A DNA stretch of 17,277 bases from DAOTEJ01 sp035454085 (GCA_035454085.1 DAOTEJ010000058.1:1-17277); one strand, 5' to 3'; positions 7,199 through 13,876 are shown, numbered from the stretch's first letter. A program made the numbers and translations. Notes: generated from the sequence alone by a model not told the origin.

Positions 7199-7690
7199 TC
7201 AGGCGTTGAGTGCGCCGTTGCCGCCGTTGGCGGCCTGCTGCGCCTGCTGCGCGAGGCGCTGCTGGTAGAAGGCCTCGAAGTTGATCTCGGCCAGATGCAC
7301 CGGCGGCATGCCGGTGCGCGACAGCAGGTCGCTCACGTTGGCGCGCAAGTACGGATACACGATGCCCGGGCAGACGATGCCGAGCACCGGCTCCATCTGG
7401 TCGGCGGGCACGTTGCGGATCTCGAAGATGCCAGCCTGCTTGCCCTCGATCAGGAACAGGACCTTGTCCTTGATCCGGCCGGTGACGGTGGCGCGCACCA
7501 CGACTTCGTGCATGCCGTCCTGGGGCAGCGCGCTTTGTTGCACCTCGAGCTGGATGTCGATCGCGGGGTTGTCCATCTCGAGGAAGATCTGCGGCGCGTT
7601 GGGCATCTCGAGCGACGCGTCCTTGAGGTACATGCGCTGCAGTTGGAACACCGGCTGGTTGTCGCCGGCGACAGGGTTGGTTTCGGCCAT
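7199..7690 (-). CDS. secB: Protein-export chaperone SecB
   Basis: SecB is a cytoplasmic tetrameric chaperone that keeps precursor proteins unfolded and hands them to SecA. The 163-residue protein shows family blocks such as FQLQRMYLKDASLEMPNAP near the N-terminus, and VLGIVCPGIVYPYLRANVSDL followed by FEAFYQQR near the C-terminus. The C-terminal tail is rich in glutamine, alanine and glycine, as is usual for the flexible tail that contacts SecA. The start is the ATG at 7690, 38 bases after the grxC stop, with only a modest AGAGA upstream. It lies between grxC and gpsA in a five-gene operon. Confidence 0.97.
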   Translation of the reverse strand: MAETNPVAGDNQPVFQLQRMYLKDASLEMPNAPQIFLEMDNPAIDIQLEVQQSALPQDGMHEVVVRATVTGRIKDKVLFLIEGKQAGIFEIRNVPADQMEPVLGIVCPGIVYPYLRANVSDLLSRTGMPPVHLAEINFEAFYQQRLAQQAQQAANGGNGALNA

Positions 7691-7728
7691 GGGATTCTCT
7701 AGGGAGCCGGCACGCGGCCGGCGGTTGG

Positions 7729-7989
7729 TCAGGAATTGAGCAGGGGCGTGAGCTTGCCTTCGCCGTCGAGCTTGGCGAGGTCGTCGAAGCCCCCGACGTG
7801 GGTCTCACCCACGAAGATCTGGGGCACGGTGCGCCGGCCGGTCTTGGCGATCATCTCGTCCTTGAGCTCGGGCTTGAGGTCGATGCGGACCTTGTGGATC
7901 TCGGTCACGCCGCGGCTCTTGAGCAGCATCTCGGCGCGCTGGCAGTAGGGGCACACGGCGGTGCTGTACATCACTACTTTGGCAGTCAT
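7729..7989 (-). CDS. grxC: Glutaredoxin 3
   Basis: This small cytoplasmic thiol-disulfide oxidoreductase uses glutathione to reduce protein disulfides and mixed disulfides. The 86-residue length is typical. The dithiol active site CPYC is at residues 13-16. The cis-proline motif TVPQIFV and the glutathione-binding GGFDDL follow, so all functional elements are present. The start ATG at 7989 has AGGAG five bases upstream, the best ribosome site in this operon. It is 15 bases downstream of the membrane rhodanese gene and upstream of secB, as in the yibN-grxC-secB order of enterobacteria. Confidence 0.97.
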   Translation of the reverse strand: MTAKVVMYSTAVCPYCQRAEMLLKSRGVTEIHKVRIDLKPELKDEMIAKTGRRTVPQIFVGETHVGGFDDLAKLDGEGKLTPLLNS

Positions 7990-8004
7990 GCGGACTCCTC
8001 TCGA

Positions 8005-8406
8005 TCAGCGCACGGGCAGGCCGGCGGCGCGCCAGGCAGCCAGGCCGCCGCCCAGCACATAGACCTCGCCGTAGCCCAGCGCGCGCAATTGCGCGGCGGC
8101 GCTGGCGGCGGTGGAGCCGGTGTTGCACACCACGATCACCGGCTTGTCCTTCTTGAGGCCCGCGGGCGCGTCCTTGAGCTTGTCGCGCGGCACGTTGCGC
8201 GCATTGGGCAGCGAGCCCTTGGCAAATTCGTCGGCGGCCCGGATGTCGACCACCTGCGCGTGCTTGCCGTTGATGAGCTGGGTCGCCTGCAGGGTCGAGA
8301 CCGACGGCCCGCCCGCGCGGCTCCGCACCAGGGGCCAGACAAGCAGCGCGCCCGACACGAAGGCGATGGCGATCAGCAGGATGTTGTCGGTCAGAAACTG
8401 GAGCAC
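8005..8406 (-). CDS. Membrane-anchored rhodanese-domain protein (YibN-like)
   Basis: This 133-residue protein has one N-terminal membrane helix (about 8-26) and a single rhodanese domain (about 35-130). The probable catalytic Cys94 starts the active-site loop CNTGST, followed by a helix, and DIRAADEF is the conserved entry of the domain. Such proteins can carry a persulfide sulfur, but the partner is unknown. The size, topology and position directly before grxC match E. coli YibN. The start is a GTG at 8406, with GGGGA eight bases upstream. It is the first gene of the minus-strand operon and is divergent from gpmA with a 103-base spacer. Inferred role: sulfur or redox chemistry near the membrane, coupled to glutaredoxin and Sec export. 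Confidence 0.88.
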   Translation of the reverse strand: MLQFLTDNILLIAIAFVSGALLVWPLVRSRAGGPSVSTLQATQLINGKHAQVVDIRAADEFAKGSLPNARNVPRDKLKDAPAGLKKDKPVIVVCNTGSTAASAAAQLRALGYGEVYVLGGGLAAWRAAGLPVR

Positions 8407-8447
8407 GGAAGGCGTCCCCGGAGTCAGGCATGAGCCAAAGAGCGCCG

Positions 8448-8457
8448 ATTATAGAAT
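8448..8457. promoter_or_regulatory. Candidate -10 boxes in the rhodanese/gpmA divergent spacer
   Basis: On the minus strand a perfect TATAAT lies at 8453-8448, 41 bases before the GTG start of the rhodanese gene. On the plus strand TAGAAT (8452-8457, five of six matches) overlaps it and would serve gpmA at 8510. No convincing -35 box is seen at 16-18 bases for either direction, so the promoter assignment is tentative. If both are used, the two polymerases compete for the same ten bases. Confidence 0.35.
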
Positions 8458-8509
8458 GCATGCCACCCCCGACCTGCCCCCGCGGAGCCCCGACTCCCGC
8501 GCTACCGCC

Positions 8510-9259
8510 ATGTACAAGCTTGTGCTGATGCGCCACGGCGAAAGCCAGTGGAACCTCGAGAACCGGTTCACGGGGTGGACGGACGTCGACCTCACCGAGC
8601 GTGGCCGCGACGAGGCCCGCGCCGCCGGCGAATTGCTGCGCCGCGAGGGCTACGCCTTCGACATCGCCTACACCTCGCTGCTCAAGCGCGCCATCCGCAC
8701 CCTGTGGATCAGCCTCGACGCGCTCGACCAGATGTACCTGCCGGTGGTCCATTCCTGGCGCCTGAACGAGCGCCATTACGGCGCGCTCCAGGGCCTGGAC
8801 AAGGCCGAGACCGCTGCCCGGTTCGGCGAGCAGCAGGTGCTGGTCTGGCGCCGCGCCTACGCCATCGCGCCCGATCCGCTGAGCCCGGACGATCCCCGCT
8901 GGGCCGGACGCGACCCGCGCTACAAGCACCTCGCGCCCAACGAGATCCCCGCCACCGAGTGCCTCCAGGACACGGTCGCGCGCGTGGTGCCGTTCTGGAA
9001 GGACTCGATCGCCCCGGCCATCCAGCGCGGACGGCGCGTGCTGGTAGCGGCGCACGGCAACTCCCTGCGCGCGCTGATCAAGTATCTGGACGGCGTGAGC
9101 GACGAGGACATCGTGGGGCTGAACATTCCCACGGCGCGCCCGCTGGTCTACGAGCTCGACGCCGGGCTCAAGCCGCTGCGCCATTACTACCTCGGCGACC
9201 AGGCCGAGATTGCCGCGGCCATGGCTGCCGTGGCCGCGCAGGGCAAGGCCAAGACCTGA
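8510..9259 (+). CDS. gpmA: 2,3-bisphosphoglycerate-dependent phosphoglycerate mutase
   Basis: GpmA interconverts 3- and 2-phosphoglycerate in glycolysis and gluconeogenesis in the cytoplasm. The 249-residue protein has the phospho-acceptor His9 in the opening LMRHGESQWNLENRFTGW, the catalytic Glu87 in LNERHYGAL, and the second active-site His182 in AAHGNSLRAL. The C-terminal tail that closes over the active site is present. I chose the ATG at 8510, where homology begins. The open frame extends upstream across the divergent spacer without meaningful sequence. No strong ribosome site is visible. It is divergent from the rhodanese-secB operon and followed by an S41 protease gene. Confidence 0.96.
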   Translation: MYKLVLMRHGESQWNLENRFTGWTDVDLTERGRDEARAAGELLRREGYAFDIAYTSLLKRAIRTLWISLDALDQMYLPVVHSWRLNERHYGALQGLDKAETAARFGEQQVLVWRRAYAIAPDPLSPDDPRWAGRDPRYKHLAPNEIPATECLQDTVARVVPFWKDSIAPAIQRGRRVLVAAHGNSLRALIKYLDGVSDEDIVGLNIPTARPLVYELDAGLKPLRHYYLGDQAEIAAAMAAVAAQGKAKT

Positions 9260-9270
9260 AGCGAAGGCCT

Positions 9271-9300
9271 CGCCCCCGGGGCGGTGCCCCAGGGGTGGGC
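9271..9300 (+). other. GC-rich hairpin downstream of gpmA
   Basis: GGGGC (9278-9282) and GCCCC (9286-9290) form a perfect five-base stem with a GGT loop. It can be extended by GCCC (9272-9275) pairing with GGGC (9297-9300) across small bulges. It begins about 12 bases after the gpmA stop. No T-tract follows, so it is more likely a 3'-end stabiliser or Rho-related element than an intrinsic terminator. Confidence 0.35.
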
Positions 9301-9431
9301 GGGCCCGCCCTATACTTTGCGCTCAGGCCTCAGGGGTTTCCCTTCGACCCCCGCAAGTGGACGGGATCCCGCTAGCTTGTGCATGCGCCCAAGCCACTTC
9401 AGACTGGCGGCCTGAATTCTCGGAGGTTCGC

Positions 9432-10847
9432 ATGGCAGGCAGGCTTCGTACGGCGAGTCTGATCAGCATCGGCGCGGTCGCCGGCGTGCTGGTCAGTGTC
9501 GGCATTTCGGCCTACGCGTTCCGCGACACCAAGGGCCCCATCCCGCTCGAGGAAATCCGCCAGTTCACCGACGTGTTCGGCGCGGTCAAGGCCAACTACG
9601 TCGAGCCGGTGGACGACAAGAAGCTCATGCAGGAGGCCATCTCCGGCATGCTCACCGGGCTCGACCCGCACTCGGCCTACCTCGACGCCGCCGCCTTCAA
9701 GGACCTGCAGGAAGGCACGCAGGGCGAGTTCGGCGGCCTGGGCATCGAGGTCGGCACCGACGAGTTCGGCGTGCGCGTGATCGCCCCGATCGACGACACA
9801 CCGGCCGCGCGCGCCGGCGTGAAGGCCGGCGACATCATCATCAAGATCGACGACAAGGTCACCCGCGGCATGGCCCTGCCCGAGGCCGTCAAGCTGATGC
9901 GCGGCAAGCCGCGCACGCCCATCACCCTGACCATCGGCCGCAAGGACGTGCCCCAGCCCATCGAGCTCAAGCTGATGCGCGACGTGATCAAGGTCCAGTC
10001 CGTGCGCTCCAAGCAGGTCGAGCCCGGCTACGGCTACGTGCGCATCGCCCAGTTCCAGGAGCGCACCGGCGAAGACCTCGCCCGGCACCTGAACGATCTG
10101 CAGAAGTCCGGCCAGCTCAAGGGCCTGGTGCTGGACCTGCGCAACGACCCGGGCGGCCTGCTCAACTCCGCGGTCGGCGTGTCTGCCGCGTTCCTGCCGC
10201 CGCGCGTGGCGGTGGTCTCGACCGACGGACGCACCCCCGACGCGCGCCGCAAGTTCGTGGCCGCGCCCGAGGACTACCTGCGCACCCGCGGCGACGACGC
10301 GATCGCCAAGCTGCCGGCCTCGGTCAAGTCCGTGCCCATGGTCGTGCTGGTCAACGGCGCCTCGGCCTCGGCCTCGGAGATCGTTGCCGGTGCGCTGCAG
10401 GACCACAAGCGCGCCACGGTGATAGGCACCCAGACCTTCGGCAAGGGCTCGGTGCAGACCATCATTCCGCTGCGCCTCGACGGCGACAAGCCGGCGGCGA
10501 TCAAGCTCACCACGGCGCGCTACTACACCCCCAGCGGCCGTTCGATCCAGGCCAAGGGCATCACGCCGGACCTGATCGTGGAAGACACGCCCGAAGGCAA
10601 CTTCGCCAGCTTCCGGGTGCGCGAGGCCGATCTGGCCAACCACCTCGAGGACAAGGCCGGCGCGGCGCCCAAGCCCGAAGCCAAGCCCGAGAGCCAGGCC
10701 GAAGAGAAGGCGCCCCCGCCGCAGCGCCGCTACGAGTTCGGAGCAACGGACGACTACCAGCTGCAGCAGGCGCTCAACCACCTCAAGGGCAAGCCGGTCG
10801 AGACCGCCAAGCCCCGCGAGGCGGTCGCGGCGGCCCCCAAGAAGTAA
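9432..10847 (+). CDS. S41 family C-terminal processing protease
   Basis: CtpA/Prc-type proteases cut proteins near their C-terminus in the periplasm and often control peptidoglycan hydrolases. The 471-residue protein starts with an uncleaved-looking signal anchor (about 8-29). A PDZ domain follows (about 98-185, with the carboxylate-binding loop FGGLGIEVG). In the protease core, Ser313 in SASASEI is the expected nucleophile and Lys338 in TFGKGSVQ the general base, 25 residues apart as in other family members. The C-terminal region from about 410 is rich in Lys, Pro, Glu and Ala and looks flexible. The ATG at 9432 is chosen for its GGAGG five bases upstream. The frame stays open to 9210, but that sequence overlaps gpmA. 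The gene lies between gpmA and a moeB-like gene. Confidence 0.94.
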   Translation: MAGRLRTASLISIGAVAGVLVSVGISAYAFRDTKGPIPLEEIRQFTDVFGAVKANYVEPVDDKKLMQEAISGMLTGLDPHSAYLDAAAFKDLQEGTQGEFGGLGIEVGTDEFGVRVIAPIDDTPAARAGVKAGDIIIKIDDKVTRGMALPEAVKLMRGKPRTPITLTIGRKDVPQPIELKLMRDVIKVQSVRSKQVEPGYGYVRIAQFQERTGEDLARHLNDLQKSGQLKGLVLDLRNDPGGLLNSAVGVSAAFLPPRVAVVSTDGRTPDARRKFVAAPEDYLRTRGDDAIAKLPASVKSVPMVVLVNGASASASEIVAGALQDHKRATVIGTQTFGKGSVQTIIPLRLDGDKPAAIKLTTARYYTPSGRSIQAKGITPDLIVEDTPEGNFASFRVREADLANHLEDKAGAAPKPEAKPESQAEEKAPPPQRRYEFGATDDYQLQQALNHLKGKPVETAKPREAVAAAPKK

Positions 10848-10871
10848 GCTTCCGTCTCCGTCCCCTGCCAC

Positions 10872-10899
10872 ACGGGCCGCGCAAGCGGCCCGTTTGCTT
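10872..10899 (+). terminator. Nine-base-pair stem with GCAA loop between the S41 gene and moeB
   Basis: ACGGGCCGC (10872-10880) pairs perfectly with GCGGCCCGT (10885-10893) around the tetraloop GCAA, a GNRA type. TTGCTT follows, a short interrupted T-tract. The element lies 24 bases after the protease stop and ends 12 bases before the ATG of the next gene. It can act as terminator or attenuator for the protease transcript, and it occupies the place where a ribosome site for moeB would be expected. Confidence 0.65.
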
Positions 10900-10905
10900 G
10901 ACGCG

Positions 10906-11685
10906 ATGAACGACCGCGACCTGCTGCGCTACTCGCGCCACATCCTGCTCAACGAGATCGGCGTCGAGGGCCAGGCCGCGATCCGCGCCAGCTCCATGCT
11001 CGTGCTCGGCGCCGGGGGGCTGGGCTCGCCGGCGAGCTTCTACCTCGCCTCGGCCGGCGTGGGCCGGATCACCCTGGTCGACGACGACCGCGTCGACCTG
11101 ACCAACCTGCAGCGCCAGATCCTGCATACCGTGGAGCGCATCGGCGCGCCCAAGGCCGAGAGCGGGCGCCTCACGCTCGCCGGGATCAATCCCGAGGTCG
11201 AGGTCGTGCCCGACCTGCGCCGCGTCGGCCAGGCCGAGCTCGACGAACTCGTGGCCGCGCACGACATCGTGCTCGACTGCAGCGACAACTTCGCCACCCG
11301 CCACGCCGCCAATCGCGCCTGCGTGCGCCACGCGCGCCCGCTGGTGTCGGGCGCGGCGATCCGCTTCGACGGCCAGGTGGCGGTGTTCGACACGCGCCGC
11401 GCCGACTCGCCCTGCTACGCCTGCCTCTTCCCCGAAGGCGACGGCGAAGACGAACTGTGCGCGGTGATGGGCGTGTTCGCTCCGCTCACCGGCATCATCG
11501 GCACCGTCCAGGCCGCCGAAGCGCTCAAGCTCGCCACCGGCGCGGGCGAGCCCCTGGTCGGGCGCCTGCTGATGCTCGAAGCCCTGGCGATGCGCTGGCA
11601 CGCCGTGCGCGTGCCGCGCGATCCTGGCTGCCCGGTGTGTTCGCACCGCGCTGCCGCAGGGGACTCGGCAATCGCGACGGGCTAG
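10906..11685 (+). CDS. moeB: MoeB/ThiF/HesA family adenylyltransferase
   Basis: This E1-like enzyme adenylates the C-terminal glycine of a ubiquitin-fold sulfur carrier (MoaD or ThiS) for molybdopterin or thiamine synthesis. The 259-residue protein shows the ATP-binding loop LGAGGLGS (34-41), VDDDRVDLTNLQRQILH (58-74) and the metal/adenylation aspartate Asp127 in DCSDN. It has two zinc-binding cysteine pairs, C170/C173 and C242/C245. Cys185 sits where related proteins keep a cysteine. No C-terminal rhodanese domain is present. I chose the ATG at 10906, although a TTG at 10894 is in frame. No Shine-Dalgarno sequence precedes either one. Carrier protein genes are not in view, so MoeB versus ThiF cannot be separated; MoeB is slightly preferred for its length. 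Confidence 0.85.
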   Translation: MNDRDLLRYSRHILLNEIGVEGQAAIRASSMLVLGAGGLGSPASFYLASAGVGRITLVDDDRVDLTNLQRQILHTVERIGAPKAESGRLTLAGINPEVEVVPDLRRVGQAELDELVAAHDIVLDCSDNFATRHAANRACVRHARPLVSGAAIRFDGQVAVFDTRRADSPCYACLFPEGDGEDELCAVMGVFAPLTGIIGTVQAAEALKLATGAGEPLVGRLLMLEALAMRWHAVRVPRDPGCPVCSHRAAAGDSAIATG

Positions 11686-11706
11686 GTCCGGACTGTCGGA
11701 TCGCTT

Positions 11707-11741
11707 TACGGGTGTTCTCCCGTAGCCCGACTCGGTCGGGC
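11707..11741 (+). repeat. Two adjacent inverted repeats upstream of the sigma-54-type promoter
   Basis: TACGGG (11707-11712) and CCCGTA (11719-11724) are perfect inverted arms six bases apart. Immediately after, GCCCGA (11725-11730) and TCGGGC (11736-11741) form a second pair, five bases apart. They lie 22 bases after the moeB stop, and their centres are about 95 and 78 bases before the start expected from the -24/-12 promoter. They could be terminator stems for moeB, although no T-tract follows, or binding sites for an enhancer-binding activator. A third, AT-rich repeat (AATTC/GAATT, 11744-11757) lies next to them. Confidence 0.5.
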
Positions 11742-11783
11742 GAAATTCCTATGAATTCAATCAGGTATGCCGGGGTTGGTCGG

Positions 11784-11800
11784 CAGGCACGCCGATTGCT
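11784..11800 (+). promoter_or_regulatory. Sigma-54 (RpoN) type -24/-12 promoter of the PEP-CTERM protease
   Basis: The sequence CAGGCACGCCGATTGCT matches the sigma-54 consensus YTGGCACGRNNNTTGCW at all but two of its fixed positions. The invariant GG is at 11786-11787 and the invariant GC at 11798-11799, exactly ten bases apart. Transcription would begin near 11811, giving a leader of about 50 bases before the ATG at 11862. It lies in the most AT-rich part of the neighbourhood (about 53% GC in 11741-11800). PEP-CTERM genes are known to be tied to a sigma-54-interacting regulator in several species, which makes the match more credible. Confidence 0.72.
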
Positions 11801-11861
11801 TTTAGTCCCGGAACGGGTGCCGTTACGAGCGGCGCGCCGTCGACCACAGGAGAAAGTCACC

Positions 11862-13046
11862 ATGCGAAGCACCCCGCGGTACTTGAAGTTGCTGCCCGCC
11901 CTGGCCTTCCTCGCCGCCATGGGCGCGGCGCAAGCGCAGACCTCGCCAGGCGGAACCATCAGTGGTGGCTTTGGCGCCCTGACCTGGACCGCCGGCAGCA
12001 CCCTGACCGGCACGACCAACACTCAGGCCGGCGGCCCCGTCACCAACGGTGGCGACCCGATCTACTGGCCGTCTTACCCGCGCGACAGCGGGGTGGTGCA
12101 GCTGCTGATGGACTACGGTCCGACGGTGGGGCAATTCATCTGCTCAGGCTCTTTGCTCGGCGACCGCCGCTCTATCGTGACCGCGGCGCACTGCGTGTCG
12201 GACGGCGCGGGCACTGCCAACCCGCTGTCGACCACCGTGTACTTCCAGCCGCCCGGCGGTCTGCCGGCGGGCACCCGCATCATCGGGCCCGGCAACGTGC
12301 CCAACGGCGGCGCCGTGACCCGCGACGTCTCGCAGTACTTCGTGAACTCGGCCTACACGGGCGACGTGATCGACAAGAACGACATCGCCGTGCTGCGCCT
12401 GTCCACCCTGGCGCCAGACTGGGCGCTCTCGTACGACCTGTACGAGTCCAACGACCTGCAAAGCAAGACCTTCATGGTGGAGGGTTACGGCCGCCTGGGT
12501 GACGGCGCCACCGGGGCAAACGGCTTCACCTCGCGCCTGCGCAACGGCGACAACCGCTACGACATCCGCCTCGGCGACCCCGACTTCGGCACCGACTGGT
12601 CTCTCGTCCTGGGCGAGCCCATGTCGCAGATCGACGAGGTCTGGATGTCGGACTTCGACAACGGCCTCGCGGCCAATGACGCTTCCTGCCTGGTCGCCAC
12701 CGCCGGCTTGGGCCTCGCGCCCTCGTCCAAGTACTGCAATCTCGGCACGGGTGCCAGGGAAGTGGGCGTGGCGGGAGGGGATTCGGGCGGCCCGCAATTC
12801 ATCGGGAGTCTGATCTCGGGGGTCAACTCCTTCGGCTTGACCTTTGGAACGGCCTTTGGCGACTTCTTCTGCGTGCCCGGCAACTGCCTTAACAGCAGCT
12901 TCGGAGAGTTCAGCGGCTACGTGCCGACCTACCTGCACACCGCCTTCATCCGCGCCTCGATGGTGCCGGAGCCGGGCTCGCTGGCCCTGCTGGCCCTGGC
13001 GCTGCTGACGCTGACGACGGTCACTCGCCGGCGCTCGGCGCGCTGA
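11862..13046 (+). CDS. Secreted S1 (trypsin-fold) serine protease with PEP-CTERM anchor
   Basis: This 394-residue protein has a Sec signal peptide (about 1-25, ending AAQAQ). Its S1-type protease domain carries the catalytic triad His110 in TAAHC, Asp174 in NDIAVLRL and Ser308 in GGDSGGP. The cysteine pair in FICSGSL and TAAHC matches the conserved disulfide around the histidine. The C-terminus is a PEP-CTERM sorting signal: VPEP at 368-371, a hydrophobic helix, then RRRSAR. An exosortase should cut there and release or attach the protein to the envelope or extracellular matrix. The residue six before the serine, which sets specificity in trypsin, is Gly302, so trypsin-like preference is unlikely. 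AGGAGA eight bases before the ATG fixes the start. It has its own promoter and terminator. Sampled rows near its 3' end are about 58-60% GC, lower than its neighbours. The substrate is unknown. Confidence 0.93.
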   Translation: MRSTPRYLKLLPALAFLAAMGAAQAQTSPGGTISGGFGALTWTAGSTLTGTTNTQAGGPVTNGGDPIYWPSYPRDSGVVQLLMDYGPTVGQFICSGSLLGDRRSIVTAAHCVSDGAGTANPLSTTVYFQPPGGLPAGTRIIGPGNVPNGGAVTRDVSQYFVNSAYTGDVIDKNDIAVLRLSTLAPDWALSYDLYESNDLQSKTFMVEGYGRLGDGATGANGFTSRLRNGDNRYDIRLGDPDFGTDWSLVLGEPMSQIDEVWMSDFDNGLAANDASCLVATAGLGLAPSSKYCNLGTGAREVGVAGGDSGGPQFIGSLISGVNSFGLTFGTAFGDFFCVPGNCLNSSFGEFSGYVPTYLHTAFIRASMVPEPGSLALLALALLTLTTVTRRRSAR

Positions 13047-13087
13047 GCACGGCCCTCACGAGGGCGCCCCGCGCGCCCTCTGAAACC

Positions 13088-13120
13088 GAAAGCCCCGCTC
13101 GCGCGGGGCTTTCCATTTTC
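13088..13120. terminator. Strong bidirectional terminator between the PEP-CTERM protease and slmA
   Basis: GAAAGCCCCGC (13088-13098) and GCGGGGCTTTC (13103-13113) form a perfect eleven-base-pair stem with a TCGC loop. The arms carry A at the 5' side and T at the 3' side, and the plus strand continues into CATTTTC. The element lies 41 bases after the protease stop and 39 bases from the end of the convergent slmA gene, so it probably ends both transcripts. Confidence 0.88.
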
Positions 13121-13152
13121 TGCCAGCGCTTTCCTGCCGCGCTGCGCGCCGC

Positions 13153-13758
13153 TCAGACCAGCAGCGCGGGCAACTGGGCGTCCAGCCCTTCCTGGGGCAG
13201 GCGCTTGAAGCCCGACTTGGCGAAGCGCAGCCAGCGCCCCAGCACGTAAGACATCACCAGATTGGCGCGCGCACCCACGTCGAAGTCCGTCGGCAGCTCG
13301 CCCGCGGTGACCGCCACGCGATAGCTTTGCTTGAGCGAGGCCTCGATGCGCTCGAAGCCCTGGTTCATGCGCTCCTGCAGGCGCTCGTGCTCGTTGACCA
13401 GCGCGTCGCCCACCAGCACGCGCGTCATACCGCGGTTGGTCTGCGCGAACTCGAGCAGCATGAGCACCGTGGCGCGCACTTGGCGCAGCCCGGAGGGCTC
13501 GCGCACCGAGATCTCGTTGATCAGCCCGAAGACGCTGGTCTCGATGAACTCGATCAGCCCCTCGAACATCTGGGCCTTGCTCGCGAAGTGGCGATAGAGC
13601 GCCGCCTCCGAAACTTCGAGCCGCGCCGCCAGCGCGGCGGTGGTGACCTTCTCGCCCTTGGGGTCCTCGAGCATGCTGGCCAGCGTCTGCAGGATCTGCA
13701 GACGCCGCGCGCCGCGTTGGCGGGGCAGCTTGGCGGCAGGTGCGGCGGCGTCGGTCAC
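13153..13758 (-). CDS. slmA: Nucleoid occlusion factor SlmA (TetR family)
   Basis: SlmA binds specific chromosomal sites and stops FtsZ ring formation over the nucleoid. The 201-residue protein has the SlmA-like opening RRLQILQTLASMLED, a TetR helix-turn-helix with TTAALAARLEVSEAALYRHFASKAQMFEGLI (about 39-69), and an all-helical C-terminal dimerisation domain. Length and sequence fit SlmA better than a ligand-binding TetR repressor. The start is a GTG at 13758, with no clear Shine-Dalgarno sequence. It lies downstream of sppA (118 bases) on the same strand and is convergent with the PEP-CTERM protease. Its proximity to argB is typical of betaproteobacteria. Confidence 0.88.
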   Translation of the reverse strand: MTDAAAPAAKLPRQRGARRLQILQTLASMLEDPKGEKVTTAALAARLEVSEAALYRHFASKAQMFEGLIEFIETSVFGLINEISVREPSGLRQVRATVLMLLEFAQTNRGMTRVLVGDALVNEHERLQERMNQGFERIEASLKQSYRVAVTAGELPTDFDVGARANLVMSYVLGRWLRFAKSGFKRLPQEGLDAQLPALLV

Positions 13759-13876
13759 GTTGGCGGGTCGGGGTCGGTCAGGAAGTGCTCGCCAGCTTAG
13801 CGGAGCGGCACGCGCGCGGCCCAGTCCCCTCTGGCCAGGATGCGGGATGGCGCAGCCGCGCTGTCGCCGCCCCGCC

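Noticed and set aside
9311..9316. TATACT as a -10 box for the S41 protease gene
   Set aside because: Five of six bases match, but nothing like a -35 box lies 16-18 bases upstream in the GC-rich hairpin region, so I did not list it as a promoter.
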